Part shown: positions 16,152 to 26,395 of the stretch, piece by piece
Numbering within the stretch: the stretch's first letter is position 1
How the letters are laid out: each line of letters opens with the position of its first letter
From: JAEUMG01 sp046349315
GTDB taxonomy: Bacteria > Pseudomonadota > Alphaproteobacteria > Rhizobiales > Aestuariivirgaceae
DNA length: 64,000 nt
Direction: 5' to 3'
Assembly (NCBI GenBank): GCA_046349315.1
Contig: JAXMCQ010000028.1
Coordinates: forward strand, 1-64,000
Notes under the pieces: generated by a model
What the model was told of the DNA's origin: nothing
The model's input: the letters and a program-made list of their open reading frames with translations, nothing else
Database searches by the model: none
Translations under genes and position numbers: made by a program

Positions 16152-19100
16152 TTACTCTGCGGCGAGCCGCTGCGGTTCTTCCTTTGGAGGAACTGGTGTC
16201 TCGGCCTTGGGTGCTGTCGGAGCCGGTGCCGGCACGGGGACACGCGCCGAAGCGGGGCGTCGGTCGGCGGCGATATAGGTGTAGACCACCGGCGTGATGA
16301 ACAGCGTGAACATCGTTCCGACCGTCATGCCGGCCGCAATCACGAGGCCGATATCGAAGCGGCTTGTAGCGCCGGCACCCTCTGCAATAAGCAATGGAAC
16401 GACGCCGATGACCATCGCCGCTGTCGTCATCAGAATCGGCCGCAAACGAACCGCAGCCGCTTCCTTGATGGCCGATACTTTATCATAGCCCTGCTCCTCC
16501 TGAAGCTTGTTGGCAAACTCCACCATCAGGATGCCGTGCTTAGAGATGAGGCCGATCAGTGTGACAAGGCCGATCTGCGTATAGATATTGATTGTACCCG
16601 ATCCGAGATTGATCGGCAGCATGCCCTGCGTCATCCCGTTTATTTCGCCGAGGATAAACAGGAAGAACAATGCGCCAAACATCGAGGCCGGCAGGCCGAT
16701 CAGGATGATGAACGGATCGCGGAAACTTTCGAACTGCGCCGCCAGCACGAGGTAGATAACGATCAGGGCGAAGAGAAAGGTGATCGCAAGTGTATTGCCC
16801 TCGAGCACAAACTGCCGGCTCTCACCCTGGAAGTCGTATGTCATGCCTTGCGGCATGAGTTCTGCCGCTTTCTCCTCGAGGAACGCGATGCCCTCGCCAA
16901 CCGTTCGACCCGGGAACGGCACCGCCTGGAAGGACGCAGAATTGAGCTGCTGGAAGGTGGCAAGGCTATTCGGCTGAACTGACTGTCCAAGGGTGATGAA
17001 CGCTGATAACGGCACCATGTCGCCGTTGGTGGCGCGAACATGGTAGCGCGTCAGCCATTCCGCTGAATCGCGATACATCCGCGGCACCTGCGGAATAACC
17101 TGGTAGCTGCGTCCGTCGATCGTGAAGCGATTAACGTAATTGCCGCCGAGCAGCGTCGCGAGCGTCGCGCCGACATCCTGCATCGTCACGCCAAGCTTGT
17201 TGGCACGATCCTTGTCGATCAAGAGCTCGACTTGCGGGGTTTCGAAGCGCAGATCCGTGTTGGTGAAGATGAATAATCCGCTCTTCTTTGCCTCGGCATC
17301 GAGCTTATCCATCACTTCCGAAATGCGCTGGTAGTCGCCCGGATACTTGATTACGAACTCGACCGGCATTTCACCCGCGCCGATGGGTATGGCTGATGGC
17401 GCCGTGGCGAAGGTTTTGATGCCGGAAATGCTCGAGAACTTCGGCTGCAGCTCGGCAATGATCTGCTTGTCAGAGCGATCGCGTTCGCCCCATGGCTTCA
17501 GGATGAGGCCGACGAACGCCGAATGGGTATTGCCCAGGCCGTTGATCGTGAAGATGTTCTGGCGCTCGGGGATCTCGCGCAGGATCTCGTTCGCGCGATC
17601 GGTAAAGGTCGTCAGATAGTCGAGATTGGTTTGTTCCGGCGAATTGGCGAAGGCAAAGAGAACGCCCTGATCCTCTGCGGGCGCCAGTTCCTTCTTGATC
17701 GCCATATAAAGGATACCGGTCATCGCAACGATGATCACCAGCATAAACGCAAAGACAGGACGCTGCTTGACTGCACCATTGAGCATCCGCGAATAGACGC
17801 GGCGCAATGCGCCAAAGAAGCGCTCGACTCCGCGCGAGAACCAGCTTTGCTTCTGGTGCCCCTTCAGGATCTTCGACGACATCATCGGCGACAGCGTCAG
17901 CGCTATTACGCCCGACACGAGCACGGCACCCGCCAAGGTAAATGCGAACTCACGGAACAATGCGCCCGTCAGGCCCGACGTGAAGCCGATCGGCGCATAG
18001 ACCGCAACCAGCGTCAGCGTCATCGTGACGACCGGGCCGGCGATTTCGCGCGCACCCTTCATCGCCGCATCGAACGGCGTCATGCCCTCTTCGATGTGGC
18101 GATGGATGTTCTCAACGACCACGATCGCGTCGTCGACCACGAGTCCGATGGCGAGCACGAAGGCGAGAAGCGTCAGGAGGTTGATCGAATATCCAAGAGC
18201 CAGCAGCAGCACGGCGACGCCGACCAGCGACAACGGAATGGTAACGACGGGGATGATCGTCGACCGCGCATTGCCCAGGAACAGGAAGATCACGACGATG
18301 ACGATCACCGCCGCTTCCATCAGCGTCTTGCTGACCTCCATGATGGACGAATTGATGAACTTGGTTGCATCATAGGCAATCTGGGCCTCGAGCCCCGCCG
18401 GCAATTGCCGCTGAATGCCCGGCATAGAGTCCGCGACGGCCTTGATCACGGTTAGCGGATTGGCGTCGGGCGTGACGTTGATGCCCATGAACACGGCCTT
18501 CAGGCCATCGAAAGACGAACTCGATTCAAAATCCTGCGGGCCGAGATTGATAGTCGCGATCTGACCGAGCTTGATGATCGTGTCGCCGCGCTTTGCCACG
18601 ACGAGATTGGCGAAATCCTCCGGCTTCTCCAGCGAGGTCTGCGCGTTGATATTCTTCTGGACGAAGTCGCTCTTCACCTGGCCTGCGGCCGTCGTGAAGT
18701 TATTGTTGGCAAGCGCATTCGCGACGTCGAGCGGCGTAATTCCGAACGATGCCATCTTGTCGGGGTCGAGCCACACGCGCATCGCGAAGGTGGCGCCGCC
18801 GAGGATTTCCGCCGACGCAACCCCGTTGATTGCCTGCAATTGCGGCCTGACGACCCGGTCGAGATAGTCGCTGATCTGCGACGACGTCATCGTCTTGCTG
18901 TTGAAGCCGATATACATCAGCGCATACGGCGAACCGGTTGTGCGCTTCACAACCGGATCGTTCGACTCTTCCGGCAGAACACTTTTGATTTCATTGACCT
19001 TGGAGAGGACATCCGCAAGCGCACGGTCGCCGTCAGCATCAAGCCTGAGCTTCATGGTAATGGTCGAGACATTCTGCGCTGACGTTGATTTCAGCGTGTC

Positions 19101-19331
19101 GATGCCTTCTGTGCTTGCCACCGCCTGCTGGAGCGGCGTCGTTATGAAGCCCTTGATCTGATCGGCATTGGCGCCCGGATAACTCGTCGTGATCGTGATC
19201 GTCGTATCCGACACCTTCGGAAACTGTCTAATCGGGAGTTTGAACGCCGATTGCAGGCCGACAAGCAGGATCAGCAAGCTAACCACCGTGGCCAGCACCG
19301 GGCGGCGAACGAAGAGGTCGGTGAAGCTCAT
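16152..19331 (-). CDS. RND-family multidrug efflux permease
   Basis: A 1059-residue HAE1-type RND pump permease of the AcrB/MexF class. The N-terminus MSFTDLFVRRPVLATVVSLLI, the TM4 proton-relay motif GLVVDDAIVVVENI and the repeat of the fold in the second half are all present; twelve membrane helices and two large periplasmic loops fit the length. It would export lipophilic drugs using the proton gradient, together with the adaptor encoded just upstream and an outer-membrane channel not found here. The C-terminus carries a Pro/Ala-rich tail (VPVPAPAPTAPKAETP). It is read convergently with the aminotransferase with no gap. Confidence 0.95.
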   Translation of the reverse strand: MSFTDLFVRRPVLATVVSLLILLVGLQSAFKLPIRQFPKVSDTTITITTSYPGANADQIKGFITTPLQQAVASTEGIDTLKSTSAQNVSTITMKLRLDADGDRALADVLSKVNEIKSVLPEESNDPVVKRTTGSPYALMYIGFNSKTMTSSQISDYLDRVVRPQLQAINGVASAEILGGATFAMRVWLDPDKMASFGITPLDVANALANNNFTTAAGQVKSDFVQKNINAQTSLEKPEDFANLVVAKRGDTIIKLGQIATINLGPQDFESSSSFDGLKAVFMGINVTPDANPLTVIKAVADSMPGIQRQLPAGLEAQIAYDATKFINSSIMEVSKTLMEAAVIVIVVIFLFLGNARSTIIPVVTIPLSLVGVAVLLLALGYSINLLTLLAFVLAIGLVVDDAIVVVENIHRHIEEGMTPFDAAMKGAREIAGPVVTMTLTLVAVYAPIGFTSGLTGALFREFAFTLAGAVLVSGVIALTLSPMMSSKILKGHQKQSWFSRGVERFFGALRRVYSRMLNGAVKQRPVFAFMLVIIVAMTGILYMAIKKELAPAEDQGVLFAFANSPEQTNLDYLTTFTDRANEILREIPERQNIFTINGLGNTHSAFVGLILKPWGERDRSDKQIIAELQPKFSSISGIKTFATAPSAIPIGAGEMPVEFVIKYPGDYQRISEVMDKLDAEAKKSGLFIFTNTDLRFETPQVELLIDKDRANKLGVTMQDVGATLATLLGGNYVNRFTIDGRSYQVIPQVPRMYRDSAEWLTRYHVRATNGDMVPLSAFITLGQSVQPNSLATFQQLNSASFQAVPFPGRTVGEGIAFLEEKAAELMPQGMTYDFQGESRQFVLEGNTLAITFLFALIVIYLVLAAQFESFRDPFIILIGLPASMFGALFFLFILGEINGMTQGMLPINLGSGTINIYTQIGLVTLIGLISKHGILMVEFANKLQEEQGYDKVSAIKEAAAVRLRPILMTTAAMVIGVVPLLIAEGAGATSRFDIGLVIAAGMTVGTMFTLFITPVVYTYIAADRRPASARVPVPAPAPTAPKAETPVPPKEEPQRLAAE

Positions 19332-19349
19332 CCGTTCCCCGCCTTCCGC

Positions 19350-20492
19350 CTACTGTGTCGACCGGTCGGCCGGAGCATTGAGCGCCACGGAGTTATCCAC
19401 GCGCACTTTGGACCCCTGATCGATCTTGTTCTGCCCTGCGACCACGACCCGGTCGCCATTCTTCAAGCCGTCAACAATCTGGATCCGCCCGTTACGCATC
19501 GGGCCGACCTTGACGAAGCGGCGCTCGATGTCGAACACCTCATCCTTGCCCTCGCCCGCCTTTTCCTTTGGCGGCAGCAACACGAATACACTGTCGCCGT
19601 AAAGGCTGTAGGACACAGCGGTCTGGGCTACCGTCACGACTTTCTGCTCTTCGCCCGCTTCGACCGCGACGCTGGCATACATGCCCGGCACCAGTCGCCC
19701 GCCAGGATTGGCGACCGTCCCGCGAACCATGATCATCCGGCTTGAGGCATCGATCTTGGCGTCCGTCGTCGCGATCTCGCCGCGAAACTCCTCGCCTGGA
19801 TAGGCTGTGAAGGTTGCGCTGATCGGCAGGCCCGGCTTGAGGCGGCCGAAGTCCACTTCAGTTATGGTGAAGTCAACAAAAATGGGATCGACGCTCTGCA
19901 ACCAGACGAGCGGATCACCGGCTGCGACGTACTTACCCACGGCAATCTTGCGCAAACCCAGCGTCCCATCCCAAGGCGCATAGATCGCCTTCTGCGCAAT
20001 CTCGGCCTTTGTTCTCTCGATATTGGCCTGCAGACGGTCGCGCAGAACCGTCGCGGTATCGAGATCGGCTTTCGCCGCAAAGCCCTTTTCGAAAATTTTC
20101 TGGCGCCTTTCCAACTCGGTCTGGGCATTGCCCAACTGCAGTTCGAAATTGCGCAAATCCGCCTCGAGCGTGTCGGTATCGAGCTGGACGAGCTTGTCGC
20201 CCTTCTTCACCTTCTGACCCGATTCGAAGTTAATCTCGCGGATAATGCCCCCGACTTCTGGGGTGACATCGATGCCATTCACAGCAGTCACGGTACCCAG
20301 AGCCAGAATCTCCGGCTGCCAAGAATCCTCTCGCGCCGCCTCCGCCGAGATCGTCTCCACAGGCGGCGGAGCGCTCATGATCATTTGAGCAATCATCTTC
20401 GGTTTGAAATCAAAGGAGTACCACGCGATCAGCGCGGCCAGCCCGCCGAAGATAACGGTTACCAGAAGGAAATATATGATGCGGCGCAACAT
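19350..20492 (-). CDS. RND efflux periplasmic adaptor (membrane fusion protein)
   Basis: A 380-residue HlyD/AcrA-type adaptor. The ATG at 20492 gives a clean N-terminal anchor (MLRRIIYFLLVTVIFGGLAA) and replaces a longer frame that would start 24 codons earlier without a signal. Then come the lipoyl/barrel-sandwich halves (INFESGQKVKKGDKLVQLD and AIYAPWDGTLGLRKIAVGKY), an alpha-hairpin between them, and a beta-barrel with GRLVPGMYASVAV. It ends 18 bp before the pump gene and is co-transcribed with it. No TetR-type repressor is adjacent, which is unusual for such pumps. Confidence 0.92.
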   Translation of the reverse strand: MLRRIIYFLLVTVIFGGLAALIAWYSFDFKPKMIAQMIMSAPPPVETISAEAAREDSWQPEILALGTVTAVNGIDVTPEVGGIIREINFESGQKVKKGDKLVQLDTDTLEADLRNFELQLGNAQTELERRQKIFEKGFAAKADLDTATVLRDRLQANIERTKAEIAQKAIYAPWDGTLGLRKIAVGKYVAAGDPLVWLQSVDPIFVDFTITEVDFGRLKPGLPISATFTAYPGEEFRGEIATTDAKIDASSRMIMVRGTVANPGGRLVPGMYASVAVEAGEEQKVVTVAQTAVSYSLYGDSVFVLLPPKEKAGEGKDEVFDIERRFVKVGPMRNGRIQIVDGLKNGDRVVVAGQNKIDQGSKVRVDNSVALNAPADRSTQ

Positions 20493-20562
20493 CCGGCAGT
20501 AGATAGTAGCTACCCCCCGCCCTGTAAACGGGAGGAAGCGCAAATTTCTTTGCTGAAACAAC

Positions 20563-20580
20563 ACACCTGACAGCAGGTGT
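20563..20580. promoter_or_regulatory. Inverted repeat in the RND/liv divergent region
   Basis: ACACCTG and CAGGTGT form perfect 7-bp arms around a 4-base spacer between the divergent adaptor and livH genes, about 70 bp upstream of the adaptor ATG. Position and symmetry fit an operator, but no promoter elements could be assigned with confidence. A chance palindrome is possible. Confidence 0.25.
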
Positions 20581-20729
20581 CAGGGGCCTGCCCGTCATAT
20601 GCCCAAACTTTAAGCTGTTGGCCATCGGACCGGGCCCGCTTGTCTTTGCCGATATCGCGGTCTAAACCAAGTCTTAACGCGGGCCACCAAGGAACCCGCG
20701 AGTTTGTCGGGGCAAACGGCGCAGGGGTT

Positions 20730-21653
20730 ATGGAATATTTCCTAGAGCAATTGATCAATGGGCTGACGCTCGGCTCAATCTACGGTTTAATCGCCATCGG
20801 CTATACGATGGTTTACGGCATCATCGGCATGATTAACTTTGCCCATGGTGATGTCTTCATGGTCGGTGGCTTCATCTCGCTGATCGGCATTGTCGCGATC
20901 GGCATTTCCGGAGACAGCGGCGCCTTCACCATCATCATCTCGCTAATCCTGGTACTCGCCATCGCGATGACACTCGCGTCGGTATACAATTGGACAATTG
21001 AGCGGGTCGCCTACCGGCCCTTACGAGGCTCCTTTCGCCTGGCGCCGCTGATCTCGGCAATTGGCATGTCGATCGTCCTCCAGGAGTATGTGCGCGTCGC
21101 TCAGGACGGCCGTCCGAAGCCGCTCCAGCCGATCGTTACAGGTGGCCATGAGCTGCTTCATAGCGGCAATTTCGTCGTTCATCTCTCGAACATGCAGATC
21201 ATCATCATCGTCACGACGCTCGTCCTGATGACGGTCTTCACGCTGATCATCACCCGCACCTCGCTCGGTCGCGCTCAGCGCTCCTGCGAGCAGGATATGA
21301 AGATGGCGGCGCTTCTCGGCGTTGACGTGAACAAGACCATCGCCATCACCTTCGTCATTGGCGCAGCGCTCGCGGCCGTTGCAGGCCTGTTGTTCTTGCT
21401 GCGCTATGGCGTCATCGACTTCTACATTGGGTTTCTGGCCGGCATCAAAGCATTCACGGCCGCCGTTCTCGGCGGCATCGGTTCGCTTCCGGGCGCCATG
21501 CTCGGCGGCTTGGTCATTGGGCTGATCGAGGTCTTCTGGTCGGCCTACTTCTCGGTGGAATACAAGGACGTCGCTGCCTTCGCGATGCTCGCGATCGTGC
21601 TGATCTTCCTGCCGCAGGGCCTCCTCGGCAAACCCGAAGTCGAAAAGGTCTGA
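20730..21653 (+). CDS. livH: Branched-chain amino acid ABC transporter permease LivH
   Basis: A 307-residue inner-membrane permease. MEYFLEQLINGLTLGSIYGL at the N-terminus, GYTMVYGIIGMINFAHGD and the EAA-like loop GRAQRSCEQDMKMAALLGV are standard LivH features, with about eight helices. The ATG at 20730 after GCAGGGG is preferred; the upstream extension is non-hydrophobic and lies in the divergent promoter region. It is the first gene of the liv operon; livM starts one base after its stop. It forms the membrane channel together with LivM for uptake of leucine, isoleucine, valine or related amino acids. Confidence 0.93.
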   Translation: MEYFLEQLINGLTLGSIYGLIAIGYTMVYGIIGMINFAHGDVFMVGGFISLIGIVAIGISGDSGAFTIIISLILVLAIAMTLASVYNWTIERVAYRPLRGSFRLAPLISAIGMSIVLQEYVRVAQDGRPKPLQPIVTGGHELLHSGNFVVHLSNMQIIIIVTTLVLMTVFTLIITRTSLGRAQRSCEQDMKMAALLGVDVNKTIAITFVIGAALAAVAGLLFLLRYGVIDFYIGFLAGIKAFTAAVLGGIGSLPGAMLGGLVIGLIEVFWSAYFSVEYKDVAAFAMLAIVLIFLPQGLLGKPEVEKV

Positions 21654-21654
21654 C

Positions 21655-23043
21655 ATGATCGAGAAGGTGAAGTCTGCTTCGGCACAATCCCGTCTCGATC
21701 CCGCCGCCATCATCAAGGACACCGCCCTAACCGGAATTATCGCATTTGCGATCTTCGGTCCGATCATCGGATTGAAGACCGTCTCGATTGGCAACAGCCT
21801 TACGCTTCAAAGCCGTTGGGGTCTGGTCGCTGCCCTTGTCGCGATCACCATGGCCGGTCGTCTCCTCCTCAACATATTCGTCTGGAGCCGCCCCCAGGCT
21901 CAGGCCGGCACGAGCGTGTCGTCGAAGATCGGGGCAACGCTTGAGCCGCTCGGCAAATATGTCGGGATCATTCTATTGGTCGTCGCGATCCTCCTGCCGT
22001 TTATCCCGGGCGTCGACCGGCGAATTGTCGATCTCGGCATATTGATGCTGACCTATGTAATGCTAGGTTGGGGCCTCAACGTCGTCGTCGGCCTCGCGGG
22101 CCTTCTCGATCTTGGCTATGTCGCCTTCTATGCGGTCGGCGCTTACTCCTATGCGCTCCTCTCGACAGTCTTTTTTCCAGTCTGGTTCGGCGACGGCATA
22201 ACGCCTTGGGCCTTCTGGCTGGTGCTTCCCTTGGCCGGTCTCCTGGCGGCGCTTTGGGGAATAATCCTCGGCTTTCCGGTCTTACGACTGCGCGGTGATT
22301 ATTTGGCGATCGTCACTCTCGCGTTTGGTGAGATCATCCGCGTCATACTGATCAACTGGGATGATTTCACAGGAGGGCCCAACGGCATCACCGACATCCC
22401 ACGTCCGTCCTTCTTCGGAATTCCGTTCACCAACGACGAGAAAGGATTTGCCGCGACATTCGGGCTTCAATACGCGCCGATACAACGCATCATTTTCCTT
22501 TACTATGTTATCCTCGTACTCTGCCTCATCACCAATTTCGTGACCATCCGCCTGCGTGGCTTGCCCGTTGGGCGCGCCTGGGAAGCCCTGCGCGAGGACG
22601 AGATCGCCTGTCGCTCGCTCGGCATCAACACCACCAGCACTAAGCTCACCGCCTTCGCGATAGGCGCCATGTTCGCTGGTTTTGCCGGTTCGTTCTTCGC
22701 AACCCGGCAGGGCTTCGTGTCGCCTGAATCCTTTGTCTTCATGGAATCGGCGATCGTTCTCGCCATTGTCGTGCTGGGTGGTCTTGGATCGCAGGTCGGG
22801 GTCGCCATCTCTGCAATCGTCATTATTGGCGCCTTCGAACTCTTCCGCGAAATGTCCTGGCTCAAGGCGATCATGCCGGCGGGCTTTGATCCCGTCCAAT
22901 ACCGCATGCTGACAGTCGGACTCGCTATGGTCTTGATCATGCGCTGGCGTCCGCGCGGTCTCGTCACCCGGCGCGAGCCCACGGTCTATCTCAAGGAGAA
23001 AAAGGCCGTCTCCGCCGATCTCGTGGCGCAGGGTCACGGCTGA
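21655..23043 (+). CDS. livM: Branched-chain amino acid ABC transporter permease LivM
   Basis: A 462-residue permease, longer than the roughly 330-residue core because of an N-terminal extension of about 110 residues that carries its own hydrophobic segments (a common form in Proteobacteria). The core shows MLGWGLNVVVGLAGLLDLGYVAFYAVGAY and the EAA loop RAWEALREDEIACRSLGIN. It starts one base after livH and its stop overlaps the livG ATG by one base. It is the second membrane half of the transporter. Confidence 0.93.
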   Translation: MIEKVKSASAQSRLDPAAIIKDTALTGIIAFAIFGPIIGLKTVSIGNSLTLQSRWGLVAALVAITMAGRLLLNIFVWSRPQAQAGTSVSSKIGATLEPLGKYVGIILLVVAILLPFIPGVDRRIVDLGILMLTYVMLGWGLNVVVGLAGLLDLGYVAFYAVGAYSYALLSTVFFPVWFGDGITPWAFWLVLPLAGLLAALWGIILGFPVLRLRGDYLAIVTLAFGEIIRVILINWDDFTGGPNGITDIPRPSFFGIPFTNDEKGFAATFGLQYAPIQRIIFLYYVILVLCLITNFVTIRLRGLPVGRAWEALREDEIACRSLGINTTSTKLTAFAIGAMFAGFAGSFFATRQGFVSPESFVFMESAIVLAIVVLGGLGSQVGVAISAIVIIGAFELFREMSWLKAIMPAGFDPVQYRMLTVGLAMVLIMRWRPRGLVTRREPTVYLKEKKAVSADLVAQGHG

Positions 23044-23908
23044 TGGCTGCTGCGGAATCGGATCCGATCCTCAAGGTCGATCATCTGACGATGCGGTTCG
23101 GGGGCCTTACCGCAGTGGGCGACCTGTCATTCGCTGCCGGCCGCAACGACATCACTGCACTCATCGGACCGAACGGCGCCGGCAAGACGACCGTCTTCAA
23201 CTGCATCACCGGCTTCTACAAACCGACCGAGGGCATGATCACGCTGCGCCATCCTGATGGCCAGGAATACCTGCTCGAGCGCATGGATGACTTCCGCATC
23301 GCCAAGCATGCCAGGGTGGCGCGGACGTTCCAGAACATTCGCTTGTTCGCCGGCATGACCGTGCTCGAGAACCTCATGGTCGCCCAGCACAATCGGCTGA
23401 TGGTCGCATCGGGCTATACCTTCGCCGGCATGTTCGGCGCCGGCGCCTATCGCCGGGCTGAGCGCGAGGCGATAGATCTCTCCAAATTCTGGCTCGATCG
23501 CATCGGATTAACCGACCGCGCCGATGACCCGGCGGGCGATCTGCCTTATGGCGCACAGCGCCGGCTCGAGATTGCCCGCGCCATGTGCACCAACCCTCTG
23601 CTGCTCTGCCTTGACGAACCCGCTGCCGGGTTAAATCCGCGCGAATCTGAAGAACTCAACCGCTTGCTACTGTCGATCCGGAAAGATCAAGGCATCGCGC
23701 TGCTCTTGATTGAACACGATATGAGCGTCGTCATGGGCATATCCGACCACATCGTGGTGCTCGACTATGGGCAGAAGATTTCCGACGGGCCGCCCGCCCA
23801 AGTGAGAGCTGATCCGGCCGTCATTCGTGCCTATCTCGGCGTTGATGAAGAGGAGGAGCCGGCTCTTATAGTTGCCGAGGCGCTCGCCGAACACGAACGG
23901 GATCGGCC

Positions 23909-23912
<4 letters not shown>
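23043..23912 (+). CDS. livG: ABC transporter ATP-binding protein LivG
   Basis: A 289-residue ABC ATPase. Walker A is GPNGAGKTT at about residue 40, the Q-loop region FQNIRLFAGMTVLEN carries the typical LivG text, and LCLDEPAAGLNPRE is Walker B; the signature segment reads LPYGAQRRLEIARAM, the LivG variant of LSGGQ. The ATG overlaps the livM stop by one base, and livF starts four bases before the livG stop (ATGA). A C-terminal acidic tail (DEEEEPALIVAEAL) extends beyond the usual end. It powers uptake from the cytosolic side with LivF. Confidence 0.93.
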
Positions 23913-24631
<719 letters not shown>

Positions 24632-24634
24632 TCC

Positions 24635-24988
24635 GTGGAGCCGCTGTTTGTCGAAGATAAGCTTTCGGTCTTCCTCATCATGACGGTGATCATCGGTGGC
24701 GGTGCGGCCTTCCTTGCCGGTCGTGCCCTTGCTTCGAAATGGCGGCCGATTTGGATGCCTGTCGTCTACATGCTTCCCTTGGGCGCCGCCTTGCGGTTTT
24801 TCCATTACTCCCTCTTCAACGGCGAGTTGTTAAGCCTCCACTATTTCGTCACCGACACGGCAATCCTGATCGCCGCGGCGTTACTCGGTTATCAGTTGAC
24901 CCGGGCAGCAATGATGACGCACCAATACCCCTGGCTTTACGAACGTTCGGGGCCTCTGAGTTGGCGCGAGCGCCGCTCTGCATCGTAA
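24635..24988 (+). CDS. Small membrane protein of the liv operon (DUF6867-like)
   Basis: A 117-residue protein starting with GTG at 24635, preceded by a strong GAAGGAGG and three bases after livF. Three hydrophobic segments are visible (about residues 11-28, 40-55 and 68-90), with YMLPLGAALRFFHYSLFNGE and a charged tail PLSWRERRSAS. I recall this as the protein found between livF and livK in Rhizobiales, filed as DUF6867; that name is from memory. Its fixed place between the ATPase and the binding protein suggests an accessory role in the transporter. No function is established. Confidence 0.75.
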   Translation: MEPLFVEDKLSVFLIMTVIIGGGAAFLAGRALASKWRPIWMPVVYMLPLGAALRFFHYSLFNGELLSLHYFVTDTAILIAAALLGYQLTRAAMMTHQYPWLYERSGPLSWRERRSAS

Positions 24989-25060
24989 AATTGCTGCCTC
25001 TTCCCAAGCCCGCCTGAAAGAGGCTAGAACCCCGTGCAAGGGGTAATGAGCCCCCCAAAA

Positions 25061-25080
25061 GGCCCAATTGGGCCGTTTTT
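25061..25080 (+). terminator. Terminator-like hairpin in the livK leader
   Basis: GGCCCAA and TTGGGCC (25061-25074) form a perfect palindrome followed by G and five T (25076-25080). It lies 14 bases before the livK ATG and abuts the AAGGGA ribosome binding site. Just upstream, CCCC at 25030-25033, GGGG at 25040-25043 and a C-run at 25051-25056 allow alternative pairings. It may reduce or condition readthrough into livK, or separate a livK transcript. Confidence 0.55.
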
Positions 25081-25094
25081 CAAGGGAGAAACAA

Positions 25095-26210
25095 ATGAAG
25101 AAACTCTTGCTGTCGGGCGTAGCCTTGGGCTTCGCCGCGGCGCTTGCCGCTTCCGCTGCTTGGGCAGATATTGCCATCGGCGTTGCGGGTCCGATTTCGG
25201 GCCAATATGCAAGCTTCGGAGAACAGCTGAAGCGCGGTGCGGAAAAGGCGGTTGCCGATATGAACGCCGCTGGTGGCGTCAATGGCGAGCAACTCACTCT
25301 CGAGGTCGGCGACGACGCTTGCGACCCCAAGCAAGCCGTGGCTGTCGCCAACCAAATGGTGTCGAAGGGCATCAAGTTCATGGCCGGTCATTTCTGCTCC
25401 GGCTCCTCGATCCCGGCCTCCAAGGTCTATGAAGAGGAAGGCATCCTCCAGATCACGCCGGCCTCGACCAATCCGAAGTTCACGGATGAAGGTGGCTGGA
25501 ACGTCGCACGTGTCTGCGGACGTGACGATGCGCAAGGCATCGTCGCCGGTAACTTCATCGCGAAAAACTTTGGTGACAAGAAGATCGCGATCATCGACGA
25601 CAAGTCTGCGTACGGCAAAGGTCTCGCCGATGAAACCCGCAAGGCGCTCAACGCCGCGGGCGTGAAGGAAACCTTGGACGAGTCTTACACCGCCGGTGAA
25701 AAGGACTATACCGCCCTCGTCTCCAAGATGAAGGATGCCGGAATTGAGGTCGTCTATGTCGGCGGCTACCACACGGAAGGTGGCCTGATCCTTCGCCAGA
25801 TGCGCGATCAGGGCATGACCGCGCAGATGATCTCGGGCGATGCGTTCAACACCGAAGAATTCTGGACCATCACCGGACCGGCCGGCGAAGGCATGATGTT
25901 CACCTTCGCACCCGAGCCCCGTAATTTCCCGACGGCTAAGAAGGTCGTCGAGGAATTCAAGGCCGGCGGCTATGATCCGGAAGGCTACACGCTCTACGCC
26001 TATGCGGCGATCCAGGCATGGGCGCAGGCCGCGAAGGCCACCGGAGGAACGGACGCCAAGAAGATCTCCGAATGGCTCCGCGCTGGCAACCCGGTGGATA
26101 CCGTTCTTGGCACCATCTCATTGAATGAGAAGGGCGACATTAAGGATGCCAAGTACGTCTGGTACGTCTGGCATGACGGCAAGTACGCCGAAGACCCGAC
26201 CAAGATGTAA
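25095..26210 (+). CDS. livK: Branched-chain amino acid substrate-binding protein LivK
   Basis: A 371-residue periplasmic binding protein of the Leu/Ile/Val type. The signal peptide is MKKLLLSGVALGFAAALAAS with likely cleavage after AWA, before DIAIGVAGPISG. GHFCSGSSIPAS, IIDDKSAYGKGLADET and SGDAFNTEEFW are in the usual places. I chose the ATG at 25095, which follows AAGGGA, since an upstream in-frame start would place nine residues before the signal peptide. It delivers the amino acid to LivHMGF. A strong terminator follows the gene. Confidence 0.93.
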   Translation: MKKLLLSGVALGFAAALAASAAWADIAIGVAGPISGQYASFGEQLKRGAEKAVADMNAAGGVNGEQLTLEVGDDACDPKQAVAVANQMVSKGIKFMAGHFCSGSSIPASKVYEEEGILQITPASTNPKFTDEGGWNVARVCGRDDAQGIVAGNFIAKNFGDKKIAIIDDKSAYGKGLADETRKALNAAGVKETLDESYTAGEKDYTALVSKMKDAGIEVVYVGGYHTEGGLILRQMRDQGMTAQMISGDAFNTEEFWTITGPAGEGMMFTFAPEPRNFPTAKKVVEEFKAGGYDPEGYTLYAYAAIQAWAQAAKATGGTDAKKISEWLRAGNPVDTVLGTISLNEKGDIKDAKYVWYVWHDGKYAEDPTKM

Positions 26211-26233
26211 GCTTATTACGGCTTGACGGTGAG

Positions 26234-26262
26234 CCCGCGCGGTATCCGCCGCGCGGGTTTTT
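26234..26262 (+). terminator. Rho-independent terminator after livK
   Basis: Perfect 9-bp stem CCCGCGCGG (26234-26242) and CCGCGCGGG (26249-26257) with a 6-base loop, followed by TTTTT. It sits 24 bases after the livK stop and ends the liv operon. Confidence 0.9.
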
Positions 26263-26395
26263 CATTTCGCACATGCTTACTGCGTTCGCTAAATTCTTAA
26301 GGACTTCATCAACGACCACTTGAAACTTGAATGCTAGCTTCCAGCGCAATTAGTCCAACCCAACTCGAGGTTGGCGTTAGCAGGAGTTGCATTCT

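Noticed and set aside
17523..18455. 310-codon plus-strand frame within the RND permease gene
   Set aside because: Composition is Arg/His/Asp/Gln-rich nonsense typical of antisense readings in GC-rich DNA; the opposite strand is a full RND pump.
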